The notes below the pieces were generated by a model that worked only from the letters and a program-made list of their open reading frames with translations, did not search any database and was not told the origin of the DNA. This document shows, one piece after another, positions 46,971 through 55,907 of a stretch of DNA of 64,000 bases. The translations under genes were made by a program, and so were the position numbers. How positions within the stretch are numbered: the stretch's first letter is position 1; each line of letters opens with the position of its first letter. Source of the DNA: Myxococcales bacterium (GTDB lineage Bacteria; Myxococcota_A; Polyangia; Nannocystales; Nannocystaceae); the NCBI GenBank assembly GCA_020633335.1, contig JACKDU010000007.1:186001-250000 (forward strand), in the 5' to 3' direction.

Positions 46971-49900
46971 CTAGCCGGGGCCCGGCAGCTCGTCGAGCGT
47001 GAGGCGGAGGTCGGTCGCGTCGTCGAGCCAGGCCCGGAGGTCGGCGGGGTCCCTCGGGACCGGGTCGATCCAGAGGTCGATCGTGTCGCCGCCGTGGACG
47101 CTGGCGAGCGCGTCGCCGCGGTCCCAGGCCCAGGGATCGCCGCTGAGGGGGACGACGTGGGTCACCGCCTCGTCGAGGTCGACGACGCATGCGAGCGCGT
47201 CATGGACGAGGACGGCGCGTCGCTCGGCCGGATCGATCGTCAGCGCGTCGACGTCGCCGAGGCAGCGCGGGAGCCGGACGATCGAGCCGCTGCCGAGGTG
47301 CCAGAGGTCCTGGCTGAGGTCGCTGTTGATGATCACCACGCCCTCGCGCGCGCCGTCGGCGATGACCTTGCGGACGCCGCCCCGCTGGTGGAGGACGTGG
47401 GGCGTCGGCGCCTCGGCGGCGTCGCTGCGCCAGGGGATCTCCCAGACGACGAGGCCCTCGAGGGTGCTCTCGCGGAGACGCGCGGCGGCGACCCGGATCG
47501 CGCCGTCGACGTCGGCGATCGCCTCGAAGCGGTGGGAGGCGTCGCCGAGCTCGAGGATCTGCGTCGCCCGCCCGGGCTCGCGGCGGAGGAGCGCGCCGAC
47601 CCGCCGCCGACCGGAGATGAAGATCGCGTCGCCGCCCGCGACCAGGCGCCCGTGCTCGAAGAGCTCGCCGACGTCGGCGTCCCAGCGGCGGCCGCCGGCG
47701 GCGTCGAAGAGCTCGAGGCGCTCGCCCTGCCAGTAGAGGATCCCGCCGTCGCGGAGCGGGTGGGCGCCGCTCATGGCGCTGGCGAAGAGGGAGGGGCGCG
47801 CCTCGGCGAGCGCGAGCGGGCGCGGCTCGTCGCCGTCGAGCGACCAGGCGCTGAGGGAGGGGCGGCTGTCGACGAGGACGAGGTGATCGCCTCGCTCGCC
47901 GAAGAAGAAGGCGCGGATCTCCGGCCCCGCGGGGCGCAGCGCCTGACGGGCGCCGGACTCGAGCTCCCAGAGGAAGAGCCCGCCCTCGCGCGAGCTCCCG
48001 GCGAGCCAGCGGCCGCCGCGGGAGGCCGCGAGGCGCTCGAGGCGGACCGGGCTCGGCGGGAGCGATCGGGCGGGCCGGCTCCGGGTCTCCCAGAGCTCGA
48101 GGCCAGCGTCGGTGGCGATCGCCGCGAGGCGGCCGCTCGCGCTGAGATCGATCGCCCGGGCCGCGCGGGCGCTGAGGCGCCGCGCGCTCGGGGCCTCGTG
48201 GCTGACCGTGGCGACGCCCGCGGGGTCGAGCTGGAGGCGGACGCCGGGGGCCGATCGGAGGGACGCGATCGCGTCCTTGGTGCTCGAGGTCGGGGTGCCG
48301 CTGAGGACCCAGCTCGTCGCCACCTCGCTGCGATCGATCGCGTGGAGGCGGCCGCCGTCGGCGTCGAAGGTCAGCGCGCGGATCCCCGCCTTGCCGCGGC
48401 CGAGGAACGAGCGGGTGTCGTCGGCGAGCTTCCAGAGGATCACCCGGCCGTCGGCGCCGCCGGAGGCGAGGTAGCGGCCGTCGCTCGCGTAGGCGAGGGC
48501 GCTGACGGGGGCATCATGGGTCGGGTAGGTGTGGAGCTCGGCGCCCTCCCAGGAGCGGATCCGGAGGCGATGGTCGCGGCCGCCGGTCGCCACCTCGGCG
48601 CCGTCCGGGGCGATCGCAAGGGCGAGGAGCTCGGCGTCCGGGAGCTCGCGGAGCGCCCCGCTGGCGACGTCCCAGAGGACCAGGGCGTCGTCGACGAGGA
48701 GCGCCACCCGGAGCGGCGGAGCGCCCTCCGTCGTCGCGGCGGCGCGCGGCGGCGCGGCCCCGGCGATCGCGGTGATCGGCCCCGCGAGCTCGATCGACGC
48801 CGCGATCTCGCCGCTGGCGACGTCGACGACCTGGGCGTGCCCGCTGCCGTCGCCGCTGATCAGCCAGCGCTCGTCGTCGACGAAGGCGAGCGCGTCGATC
48901 GGCGCGGCGCTCCGCCAGACCCGCCGCGGGATCCCGCGGGCGACCGCCTCGGCGGCGATCGCCCGCGCCGAGGTCCAGCCGCCGCCTCGCGGGCTGAGGT
49001 GCTTGAGGGTCGCCAGCGCGGCCTCCGGCGAGCTCTCGAGGCGCGCCTGGGCGGCGGCGAGCACCCACTCGTTGAAGCGCCGCTGCGGATCCGAGGCGCG
49101 GGCGCGGGCGAGGTCTGCGCTGAGCGCCTCGGCGCGCGCCTGGTCGAAGTCGGCGCGGGCCTGCGCCCCCTGATCGCGGAGGCCCTGCCGCCCCTCGGCT
49201 GTCTTTAGGGCCATCACGAGACCGCCGATGATCAGGCTGAAGACGGCGACGACGCCGGCGACCGCGAGGTAGCGCGCGGGGTCGCGGCCGAGCGCGCGGA
49301 GGAGGACCTCCATGTCGGAGTAGCGCTCCTCCGGGCGGATCCGGAGGCCGCGGAGGACCGCGCGGCGCAGCCAGCCGGGGATCTTGATGAAGGGCGGCGG
49401 CGGGGTGATCTGACCGGCGAAGATCGCCGCGCAGATCTCGGGGACGGTCGCGCCGCTGAAGGGGCGGACCGAGTAGAGCGCCTCGTAGAGCGAGACCGCG
49501 AAGGCGAAGACGTCGGAGCGGACGTCGGCGATCTCGCCGCGGTGCTGCTCGGGCGACATGTACGCGGGGGTGCCGACGAGCGCGCCGGTCATCGTCAGCT
49601 GGGCCGAGAGGACGTCGCTGCTGACGACGTCGATCGGCGAGGGCCGCTCGTCTCGGAAGGCGAGGCCGAAGTCGAGGACCCGCGGCTCGCCGCCCGGGGT
49701 GACGAGGACGTTGTCGGGCTTGAAGTCGCGGTGGACCAGGCCGGCCCGGTGGGCGGCGGCGAGCCCCCGGCCGGCGGCCTGGTAGACCCGGAGGATCTCC
49801 CGCCAGCTCCGCGCATGTTCAAACTGCCATGTCCGAAGGGTCACACCGTCGACGAACTCCATGGCGACGAAGACCTCGTCGCCGAAGGCGCCGACCTCGT

Positions 49901-50495
49901 AGACCGTGACGATGTTCGGGTGGCGGAGGCGGGCGAGCGCCTGGGCCTCGCGGAGGAGGCGGGCCTGGGCCTCGTCGCCGCTCGACTCGGTGTAGGCCGG
50001 GCGCACCAGCTTGATCGCCACCTTGCGGTCGAGCTGGGGGTCGAAGGCGGCGAAGACCACCCCCATGCCGCCCTCGCCGAGGCGCTCGATCACCAGGTAG
50101 CGGCCGATCCGCGCGGGCGTCCGCCGGTCGAGGCCGGGCCGGTGGTCGCCGGTGGTCGCGTCGTCGTGGGCCGCGAGGAGGGTCGCCTCGTGGCCGGCCG
50201 CGAGCGGCGGGAGGGTGCGGGCCTCGGGGTCGCTGACCGCCGACACGAGCCCGCGCGGCGGGGAGGCGAGGAGGGTGTCGTCGACGGCCGCCGCGGCGCC
50301 GGGCGGCGCGCTCGAGCGGCGCTCCGCCGGCGCGACGAGGGTGTCATCGACGGACGGCGGCGAGCTCGGGCGCGTCGCCGGTCGTGCGAGGAGGGTGTCG
50401 TCGACGGCGTCGGGTCCCGGCGTGCGGCTCCGCGGCGTCGCCTCGCCGCGCGCGTCGGTGCCGGCCGTCGGCGTCCGAAGGAGGTCCTCCGCCAT
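46971..50495 (-). CDS. Transmembrane Ser/Thr kinase with WD40 sensor domain
   Basis: About 1174 residues from ATG 50495. The N-terminal 100 residues are disordered and carry three copies of VDDTL[LV]A (a repeated threonine motif). The kinase domain (about 130-400) has LGEGGMGVVFAAFD, VAIKLV, HRDFKPDNVLV and LDFGLAF. One membrane helix (YLAVAGVVAVFSLIIGGLVM) and a charged helical linker follow. The large C-terminal part is a set of WD40-like repeats (for example HDAPVSALAYASDGRYLASGGADGRVILW, in parts), likely a binding platform outside the cytoplasm. It is first in an operon with the gene at 46365. Confidence 0.9.
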   Translation of the reverse strand: MAEDLLRTPTAGTDARGEATPRSRTPGPDAVDDTLLARPATRPSSPPSVDDTLVAPAERRSSAPPGAAAAVDDTLLASPPRGLVSAVSDPEARTLPPLAAGHEATLLAAHDDATTGDHRPGLDRRTPARIGRYLVIERLGEGGMGVVFAAFDPQLDRKVAIKLVRPAYTESSGDEAQARLLREAQALARLRHPNIVTVYEVGAFGDEVFVAMEFVDGVTLRTWQFEHARSWREILRVYQAAGRGLAAAHRAGLVHRDFKPDNVLVTPGGEPRVLDFGLAFRDERPSPIDVVSSDVLSAQLTMTGALVGTPAYMSPEQHRGEIADVRSDVFAFAVSLYEALYSVRPFSGATVPEICAAIFAGQITPPPPFIKIPGWLRRAVLRGLRIRPEERYSDMEVLLRALGRDPARYLAVAGVVAVFSLIIGGLVMALKTAEGRQGLRDQGAQARADFDQARAEALSADLARARASDPQRRFNEWVLAAAQARLESSPEAALATLKHLSPRGGGWTSARAIAAEAVARGIPRRVWRSAAPIDALAFVDDERWLISGDGSGHAQVVDVASGEIAASIELAGPITAIAGAAPPRAAATTEGAPPLRVALLVDDALVLWDVASGALRELPDAELLALAIAPDGAEVATGGRDHRLRIRSWEGAELHTYPTHDAPVSALAYASDGRYLASGGADGRVILWKLADDTRSFLGRGKAGIRALTFDADGGRLHAIDRSEVATSWVLSGTPTSSTKDAIASLRSAPGVRLQLDPAGVATVSHEAPSARRLSARAARAIDLSASGRLAAIATDAGLELWETRSRPARSLPPSPVRLERLAASRGGRWLAGSSREGGLFLWELESGARQALRPAGPEIRAFFFGERGDHLVLVDSRPSLSAWSLDGDEPRPLALAEARPSLFASAMSGAHPLRDGGILYWQGERLELFDAAGGRRWDADVGELFEHGRLVAGGDAIFISGRRRVGALLRREPGRATQILELGDASHRFEAIADVDGAIRVAAARLRESTLEGLVVWEIPWRSDAAEAPTPHVLHQRGGVRKVIADGAREGVVIINSDLSQDLWHLGSGSIVRLPRCLGDVDALTIDPAERRAVLVHDALACVVDLDEAVTHVVPLSGDPWAWDRGDALASVHGGDTIDLWIDPVPRDPADLRAWLDDATDLRLTLDELPGPG

Positions 50496-50583
50496 CCGCC
50501 GAAGGATAGCCAAAGCGGGGGGCGCCCGTCGGCGGGCGGGGGCGCGCGTTTGCGGCCGCCGCGACCGCCCCCCGCCCGCCGGC

Positions 50584-51627
50584 TCACCAGCGGGCGCTGA
50601 CCAGGGAGAAGCCCGGGACCGCGTGGATCGAGGTCGCCGCGCCGATCTCGTCGAGGAGGCCGACGAGGCGGCCGTGGCGGTTGACGACGAAGAGCGCGAC
50701 GCCGCCGGCGAGGAGCCGGGGGAGCGGCGCGAGGAGGGCGCGGAGCTCCTCCTCGCCGGCGTGGGTCGGCGGGTTGATCAGCGCGAGCTCGGCCGGCGCG
50801 GAGATGTCCCCGAGGCCATCTTGAGCGAGCACCTCGATCCGCCCGCCGAGCCCGCGCGCGGCCGCGTTCTCGCGGAGGCAGGCGCAGGCGAGGAGGTTGC
50901 TCTCGACCGCCGTGATCGCGGCCGCGGGCCAGCGGGCGGCCGCCCAGAGCGCGAGCGGGCCGATCCCGGCGCAGAGGTCGAGGATCCGCCGGGGCTCGCC
51001 GAGCTCGCCGCGGGCCGCGAGCTCGGCCGCCCGCTCGATCAGCGCGCGCGTCCCCTGATCGAGGTGCTTGCGGCAGAAGACCCCCGGGGTGGCGAGGAGC
51101 GGCGGCGGCCCGAGGAGGGGGTCATCGATCGCGTAGCGGACCCCGAGGTGGGCGGCGGCGGCCTCACGATCGATCTCCCCGCGGTGGACGCCGACGTAGA
51201 GGTTGTAGCCGCGGTCGCGGGCGACGACCTCGACCTCGCCGACGAGCTCGCCGATCACCGCCGCCAGCGAGCCGCCGCCCTTGTTCTTGCGGGCGGCGCA
51301 GAGGAGGCGGCCGCCCGGTCGCAGGAGGAGCGCGCCGCGGGCGAGGCAGGCGAGGGAGAAGTCCTTGCCGAGGTGGGCCCGCGGCCAGACGACGGCGGCG
51401 TCGAAGGAGGCGCCGCGCCCTTCGTCGACCGCGAAGGAGAAGGGGACGCAGCGCTCGCCGGCCTCCGGGCGCTCGCGGACGTCGCTCACCAGGCGGGTCG
51501 CGCCGGGGCCGACGCCGGGCAGCGGGCCCGAGCAGACCAACGCGAGCGCGCTCGGCGGGACCTCGGCGACCGCGTCGGCGAGGAGGCGGATCCCGGGATC
51601 GTCGACGTTGAGTCCTTCGTGGGCCAC
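50584..51627 (-). CDS. RsmC/RlmG-type rRNA methyltransferase (probable)
   Basis: 347 residues. Two Rossmann-like halves are typical of this family; the C-terminal one holds SAM site ILDLCAGIGPLALWAA and the catalytic NPP motif as LINPPTHAG. N-terminal half: VVWPRAHLGKDFSLACLARG resembles the family's catalytically dead domain. Members methylate guanines in 16S or 23S rRNA. Exact target unknown. It is upstream of rlmM-like on the other strand. Confidence 0.75.
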   Translation of the reverse strand: MAHEGLNVDDPGIRLLADAVAEVPPSALALVCSGPLPGVGPGATRLVSDVRERPEAGERCVPFSFAVDEGRGASFDAAVVWPRAHLGKDFSLACLARGALLLRPGGRLLCAARKNKGGGSLAAVIGELVGEVEVVARDRGYNLYVGVHRGEIDREAAAAHLGVRYAIDDPLLGPPPLLATPGVFCRKHLDQGTRALIERAAELAARGELGEPRRILDLCAGIGPLALWAAARWPAAAITAVESNLLACACLRENAAARGLGGRIEVLAQDGLGDISAPAELALINPPTHAGEEELRALLAPLPRLLAGGVALFVVNRHGRLVGLLDEIGAATSIHAVPGFSLVSARW

Positions 51628-51887
51628 GGCTCGGGTTGATAGCCGATCTGCGGCGCGGCTGAAAGGCGGGCGGCGAGCGAGGCGGCGGATCGTGGGGTCG
51701 CCGATGTCGCGTCGATCGTCGAGCTGCGGCGCCGCTGAGCGGCGATCGGTGCAGCGGCGGGGGCGCTCGCTCGCCGCTCAGCGGCGCCGCCGTGGGAGCG
51801 AGGCCCCGGTGCTGGCACCGCAGGGCGCGAGGGCCGACGACGACCGGGCTTGCGCGCGGGCCCCCACGCCTGCACGATCGCCCGCCG

Positions 51888-52991
51888 ATGGCCGCGGCCT
51901 TCCTCTACTGCGTGTGTCAGGTCGGCGCCGAGGCGGCGCTCAAGCGCGAGGTGAGCGCGCGGCGACCCGAGCTCCGCCCGGCCTTCGCCCGCCCCGGGCT
52001 CGTCACCTTCAAGGCCGAGGGCGCGGCGGTCGACGCCGATCAGGACCCGGGCTCGCCGCTCGTCCGGGCGTGGGGCGCCTCGCTGGGCCCGGCCGCCGAT
52101 CACGAGGCGGTCTTTCGGGCGCTCCGCGGAGCCTGTCCGAAGGGACAGGCGATCCGCCTGCAGGTCTTCGAGCGCGATCGCTGGCGCCCCGGCGAGGAGC
52201 CCGCGGGCTTCGCCTACGGCGCGGCGGCGGCCGAGCTCCGCGCGCGCCTGGTCGCCGCGTGGCCGGAGGACCTCGCGCTCGCCGAGGGCGAGGCGGCGGC
52301 CGCCGGCGAGTGGATCGCCGACGTGATCCTCGGCGAGGAGGGCGAGCCCTGGCTGGTCGGCCACCACCGCCACGTCGGCCGGCGGAGCGCCCACCCCGGC
52401 GGGCGGATCCCGGTCGCCGAGGCGCCCGAGGCCCCCTCGCGCGCCTACTACAAGCTCGAGGAGGCGATCGCCTGGTCGGCGGCGCCGCTGCGGGCCGGCG
52501 ACGTCGCGGTCGAGCTCGGCTCGGCCCCCGGCGGGGCGAGCTACGCCCTCCTCCGCCGCGGCCTCGCGGTCCACGGGATCGACCCCGGGGCGATGGACCC
52601 GCGGGTGCTCGCCTTCGCCGGGCCGGAGGGCCCCCGCTTCACCCATCACGCATGTACGATGGGACAGGTCCAGCGGAGCGACCTCCCGCGCGATCTCCAC
52701 TGGCTGATCTCCGACGTCAACCTGGCGCCGCAGATCGCCCTCCAGACCCTCCGCCGCCTCGGCGCGCGGCCGCGGCGCGCCCTCCTCGGGGTCCTCTGCA
52801 CCCTCAAGCTCGACGACTGGAAGGCGCTCCGCCACCTCCCCGGCTGGCTCCGGCAGATCGAGGCGATGGGGATGATCGAGGTCGCGGTGACCCAGCTCCC
52901 GCGCAACCGGATGGAGCTCTTCGCCTACGGGCTGACCGCGGCCGGGGTCGCCCGGCGGGGGCGGCCGGCGGTCGCGGCCGCGGCGCCCTGA
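51888..52991 (+). CDS. rlmM: RlmM-like 23S rRNA 2'-O-methyltransferase
   Basis: 367 residues. An N-terminal THUMP-type region is followed by an FtsJ/RrmJ fold: EAPSRAYYKLEEAIAW (catalytic Lys), VELGSAPGGASYALL (SAM site), SDVNLAPQ (catalytic Asp) and GVLCTLKLDDW (catalytic Lys), then RNRMELFAYG. This is the RlmM plan, which methylates C2498 of 23S rRNA in E. coli; a related subfamily is equally possible. ATG at 51888 is preferred over an upstream frame extension. It contains two sites of the dispersed palindrome family, one exact and one with a mismatch. Confidence 0.78.
   Translation: MAAAFLYCVCQVGAEAALKREVSARRPELRPAFARPGLVTFKAEGAAVDADQDPGSPLVRAWGASLGPAADHEAVFRALRGACPKGQAIRLQVFERDRWRPGEEPAGFAYGAAAAELRARLVAAWPEDLALAEGEAAAAGEWIADVILGEEGEPWLVGHHRHVGRRSAHPGGRIPVAEAPEAPSRAYYKLEEAIAWSAAPLRAGDVAVELGSAPGGASYALLRRGLAVHGIDPGAMDPRVLAFAGPEGPRFTHHACTMGQVQRSDLPRDLHWLISDVNLAPQIALQTLRRLGARPRRALLGVLCTLKLDDWKALRHLPGWLRQIEAMGMIEVAVTQLPRNRMELFAYGLTAAGVARRGRPAVAAAAP
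52132..52149. repeat. Dispersed palindrome copy 4 (inside rlmM-like gene)
   Basis: CCTGTC-CGAAGG-GACAGG. Extending to 52131-52150 gives exact 8-bp arms GCCTGTCC/GGACAGGC around GAAG. It lies in coding sequence, reading C-P-K-G-Q. Confidence 0.75.
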
Positions 52992-53316
52992 GCTCGTCTG
53001 CAAAGTGTCCAAATGGTCAGGTTCGTGGGGGCGCTTGGCGGCGACGCTGCGTCCGAGGGGCCGTCCCAAGGGCCAGGCGAAGCAGCGCCCGGGCGGCCCG
53101 TCGAAGGGCGCTCGCGCCGCTGACAGGATCGCCGGAACGCCCCCCGCTCGGCCCTCCGCGGCCCCCCGGCCGGATCGGCGAATTGCCGGGTTATCCCCCT
53201 CAGATCAAGCGTCTCTCGTAGATTGGCAGGCGTCAGGGACGACGGCCGACTCGCTGGTGAGGCGGCCCCCCTGGCCTCAGGGACGAGCCACGCCCAGCCC
53301 ATCTTCGGGAGCCACG

Positions 53317-53919
53317 ATGTCCGAGAACCGGATCTCGCTCACTGACTTCGTCGATTTCGTCACCCGCGCCGGCATGCCCAAGCTGACCAAGGTCCGCCAG
53401 CTCAAGCACCGCGGCGAGTACCACATGTACTCCGACTTCTACCGCGGCGCCCGCGAGGCGATCATCGCCGCCCACGCCGAGGGGCGCGGGCGGGCATCGA
53501 TCGGCCCGGCCGCCCTCGCCAGCGTCGAGCACGATCGCCGGCGGCCGCACTACCACCAAGTCATCGACGGCTACGTCGGCTGGTGGGGTCGCAAGGCGCT
53601 CGAGTGGTCGCCGCCGCCGCATGCCCTGCGGCGCTTCGACGGCTTCGACCTCAACATCAACCCCGAGCTCGGCCTGCGGATCGCCGGCGTGCCCCACGTG
53701 GTCAAGCTCTACTTCAAGGAGCCGCCGCTCTCGAAGCGCTACGCCGAGGTCGTCGCCTGCGTGATGCACGAGAGCCTGCCGGCCTCGCCGCCCGGCGCCG
53801 AGCTGGCGATCCTCGACGTCCGCCGCCGTCGCCTCCACTGCCTGCGCCCGCGGCCGGAGCTCTCGGCGCTGGTCGCCGGCGAGCTGGCTGCCCTCGAGAC
53901 CATGTGGTCGAGGATCTAG
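53317..53919 (+). CDS. Unknown soluble protein
   Basis: 200 residues from ATG 53317, with SD GGGAG. No signal peptide or membrane helix, no family recognised. It has a basic N-terminal half (KLTKVRQLKHRGEYHMYSDFYRGAREAI), aromatic-rich centre (YHQVIDGYVGWWGRKALEW) and a mixed alpha/beta C-terminal half (VPHVVKLYFKEPPLSKRYAEV). The pattern is compatible with a nucleic-acid-related or regulatory protein, which is a guess. A strong terminator follows, so it is monocistronic. Confidence 0.75.
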   Translation: MSENRISLTDFVDFVTRAGMPKLTKVRQLKHRGEYHMYSDFYRGAREAIIAAHAEGRGRASIGPAALASVEHDRRRPHYHQVIDGYVGWWGRKALEWSPPPHALRRFDGFDLNINPELGLRIAGVPHVVKLYFKEPPLSKRYAEVVACVMHESLPASPPGAELAILDVRRRRLHCLRPRPELSALVAGELAALETMWSRI

Positions 53920-53944
53920 AACTAGCGCCGCGGGCTCTGCTCGC

Positions 53945-53978
53945 GAGAGAGCGCACCTCCGACGGGGTGCGCTCTCTC
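53945..53978 (+). terminator. Terminator after the gene at 53317-53919
   Basis: An exact 13-bp stem, GAGAGAGCGCACC (53945-53957) and GGTGCGCTCTCTC (53966-53978), with an 8-base loop. A short pyrimidine-rich tail CTTCTT follows. It may serve both convergent genes. Confidence 0.75.
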
Positions 53979-53986
53979 CTTCTTAT

Positions 53987-54004
53987 CCTGTCTACATGGA
54001 CAGG
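53987..54004. repeat. Dispersed palindrome copy 5
   Basis: CCTGTC-TACATG-GACAGG, between the terminator and the stop of the convergent lipoprotein gene. Confidence 0.75.
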
Positions 54005-54027
54005 TTCACAATCCGAAAGACCCGCGC

Positions 54028-54777
54028 CTACTCGACCGCCGCCGACGCGAGCGCCTTCTCGAAGGCCGGCGCCCAGACGTCGAGGGTCTGGCTCGACCCC
54101 GCGGCCTTGAGGAAGTAGGGGTCGCCGCTCCCCTCGATGATCGCCGCGAGCATCCGCGCGTCGGCATCGTTGCGGCGATCGCCGGCGCCTGGGGTCATCT
54201 CGGCGGTGTAGGTCCCGCGGATGTCGACGCGGGTGATCTTGAGCGGGGGGCGCTCCTCGGTGGTCACCGTGGTCAGGTCGTCGATCGTCTTGCCCTCGGG
54301 CGGGAGGAACTGGCCCTTCCAGCGGTTGATGTTGGCCTCGACCCCGCCGGCGCCGCCCGGGAAGCGGTAGACGGCGAGGTCGATGTCGCCGCCGGGGCCC
54401 GGGAGGACGAGCTCGGCGAGGCGCATCGAGCTCTTGGGCGGCCGCGAGGTCCACTCGCTCGGGATCTCGATCTTGAGGCCGCCGAAGGTCTCTGCCCGGA
54501 CCTCGCCGGTCGGCGTCACCTCGCGCGGGTTCTGGGGCCCAGCCGGCTCGCTGGGGCCGCCGGGGGCGCCCATCACCGGCGGATGGCCCGGCGGCATCCC
54601 GCTGGGGTCGCCGTGGGCCGCGGTCGGACCGGCGGGGGCGGGCGTCGCGGGGGCGGGCGTCGGCGCGGCCTTGGTCTCGGTCGACGGCGCCGGGGTCGGC
54701 TGGCCGCCGCCGCACGCGGCGAGGAGGAGGAGCGGCGCGGCGGCCAGGAGCGGAGTGCGGCGGAGGAGTGAGCGCAT
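54028..54777 (-). CDS. Predicted lipoprotein with Pro/Ala-rich linker
   Basis: 249 residues. Signal peptide with lipobox LLAAC (C22). A Pro/Ala/Thr linker of about 70 residues follows. The folded C-terminal part (about 90-249) begins FGGLKIEIPSEWTSRPP and contains FPGGAGGVEANINRWKGQF; this resembles periplasmic domains that accompany other myxobacterial lipoproteins but I cannot name it. It stands alone. Confidence 0.75.
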   Translation of the reverse strand: MRSLLRRTPLLAAAPLLLLAACGGGQPTPAPSTETKAAPTPAPATPAPAGPTAAHGDPSGMPPGHPPVMGAPGGPSEPAGPQNPREVTPTGEVRAETFGGLKIEIPSEWTSRPPKSSMRLAELVLPGPGGDIDLAVYRFPGGAGGVEANINRWKGQFLPPEGKTIDDLTTVTTEERPPLKITRVDIRGTYTAEMTPGAGDRRNDADARMLAAIIEGSGDPYFLKAAGSSQTLDVWAPAFEKALASAAVE

Positions 54778-55005
54778 CGATACCTCGGAGGGTGGGAGTG
54801 GGCGCGGGTGCGAGTGCCAGATCTAGTGCAGCGCGGCGCGCTCGGCAACCACCGCGGCCCCGCTCTCCGGGGGGGTGGAGCGGCCTTCTCTGCCTCCCAC
54901 GGGGCCCTGTGGCGGCTCTGCGGCGAGCAGGGCAAGGGCGACGGCGAGTCGGCGGGGTGTGGGCGTCCGCGAGTGAGGTCGTGGCCCTCGCTCGGATCGC
55001 GCGTC

Positions 55006-55767
55006 CTAGCCGCGAAAGACGTCCTTGGCCGCGCGCCGCTCCCCCAGGGCCTCGGCGCTCGCCGCCCGGACGAAGGGGTTGGTCGCCCGCTCGTCGGCGA
55101 CCGTGGTCGGCGTCGTCCGCTCGCCGAGGCCGGCGATCCGCCGCTGGATCGCCGGGTTGTCGGGCTCGACCGTCGCCGCGAAGCGGAGGTTGGCGGCGGT
55201 GTACTCGTGGCCGAACCACATCCGGGTCGCGGGCGGCAGGGCCGTGAGGGCCTGGAGCGAGGCGTGCATCTGGGCGGGCGTCCCTTCGAAGAGGCGGCCG
55301 CAGCCGGCGGCGAAGAGCGTGTCGCCGGTGAACACGTCGCCGCCCTCGGCCTCGCCTTCGCTCGGCGGCGGGATGTACCAGGCGATCGCGCCGCGGGTGT
55401 GTCCGGGGATCCACATCGCCAGGAGGGGGCGCCCGCCGAGGACGATCCCGCTCTCGACGAAGCGACCGAGCGGCGCGTCGACGAAGCGGCTCTGCTGGGG
55501 GACGCGCCCGCGATCCGAGGCATGGGCGGCGACCCAGGCGTCGCCGTGGCGGGCGAGGATCCCGTCGATCCCGCCGACGTGATCGTGGTGGTGATGGGTC
55601 GCCAGGATCCCCTTGAGGTCGAGCTCGGGCCGAGCGGCGAGGGCGGTCAGCGGCGGGGCGCTCTCCGAGGGATCGACGAGCCATGCCTCACCGCGCTCGC
55701 GGTCGCTGATCAGGTAGGCGTAGTTGTCGCGGAGGCAGGGGATCACGTCGATGGAGAGCTCGCCCAT
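55006..55767 (-). CDS. gloB: Hydroxyacylglutathione hydrolase (glyoxalase II)-type metallo-hydrolase
   Basis: 253 residues. The metallo-beta-lactamase fold metal motif is THHHHDHVGG (about 56-65). GYTRGAI-type HTRGAIAWY, FTGDTLFAAGCGR and FGHEYTAANLRFA are family-typical, the last being glyoxalase II-specific. It hydrolyses S-lactoylglutathione in methylglyoxal detoxification. Normal length. The ATG at 55767 gives the conserved start IDVIPCLRDNYAYLI. Confidence 0.9.
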   Translation of the reverse strand: MGELSIDVIPCLRDNYAYLISDRERGEAWLVDPSESAPPLTALAARPELDLKGILATHHHHDHVGGIDGILARHGDAWVAAHASDRGRVPQQSRFVDAPLGRFVESGIVLGGRPLLAMWIPGHTRGAIAWYIPPPSEGEAEGGDVFTGDTLFAAGCGRLFEGTPAQMHASLQALTALPPATRMWFGHEYTAANLRFAATVEPDNPAIQRRIAGLGERTTPTTVADERATNPFVRAASAEALGERRAAKDVFRG

Positions 55768-55819
55768 GGGACGGGCATCGTACCCGATGGGAGCGGCGGC
55801 GGCGGGCGCTTCCTTGATG

Positions 55820-55833
55820 TGTCCCTTGGGACA
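55820..55833. repeat. Dispersed palindrome copy 6
   Basis: TGTC-CCTTGG-GACA, in the gap upstream of gloB (52 bases before its start) and downstream of the glycine-rich gene. Confidence 0.7.
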
Positions 55834-55907
55834 TTTTCGAGGGCGAGACGCCAGGAGCTCGGGTCAGCGGCGCGCTGACTCGAGCTCCTGGATCCTCGCC
55901 GGAGCGC

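Noticed and set aside
49830..53019. Imperfect palindrome copies at 49830, 52653 and 53006
   Set aside because: Each departs from TGTC-N6-GACA by one or more bases, so they are not counted among the eight exact copies.
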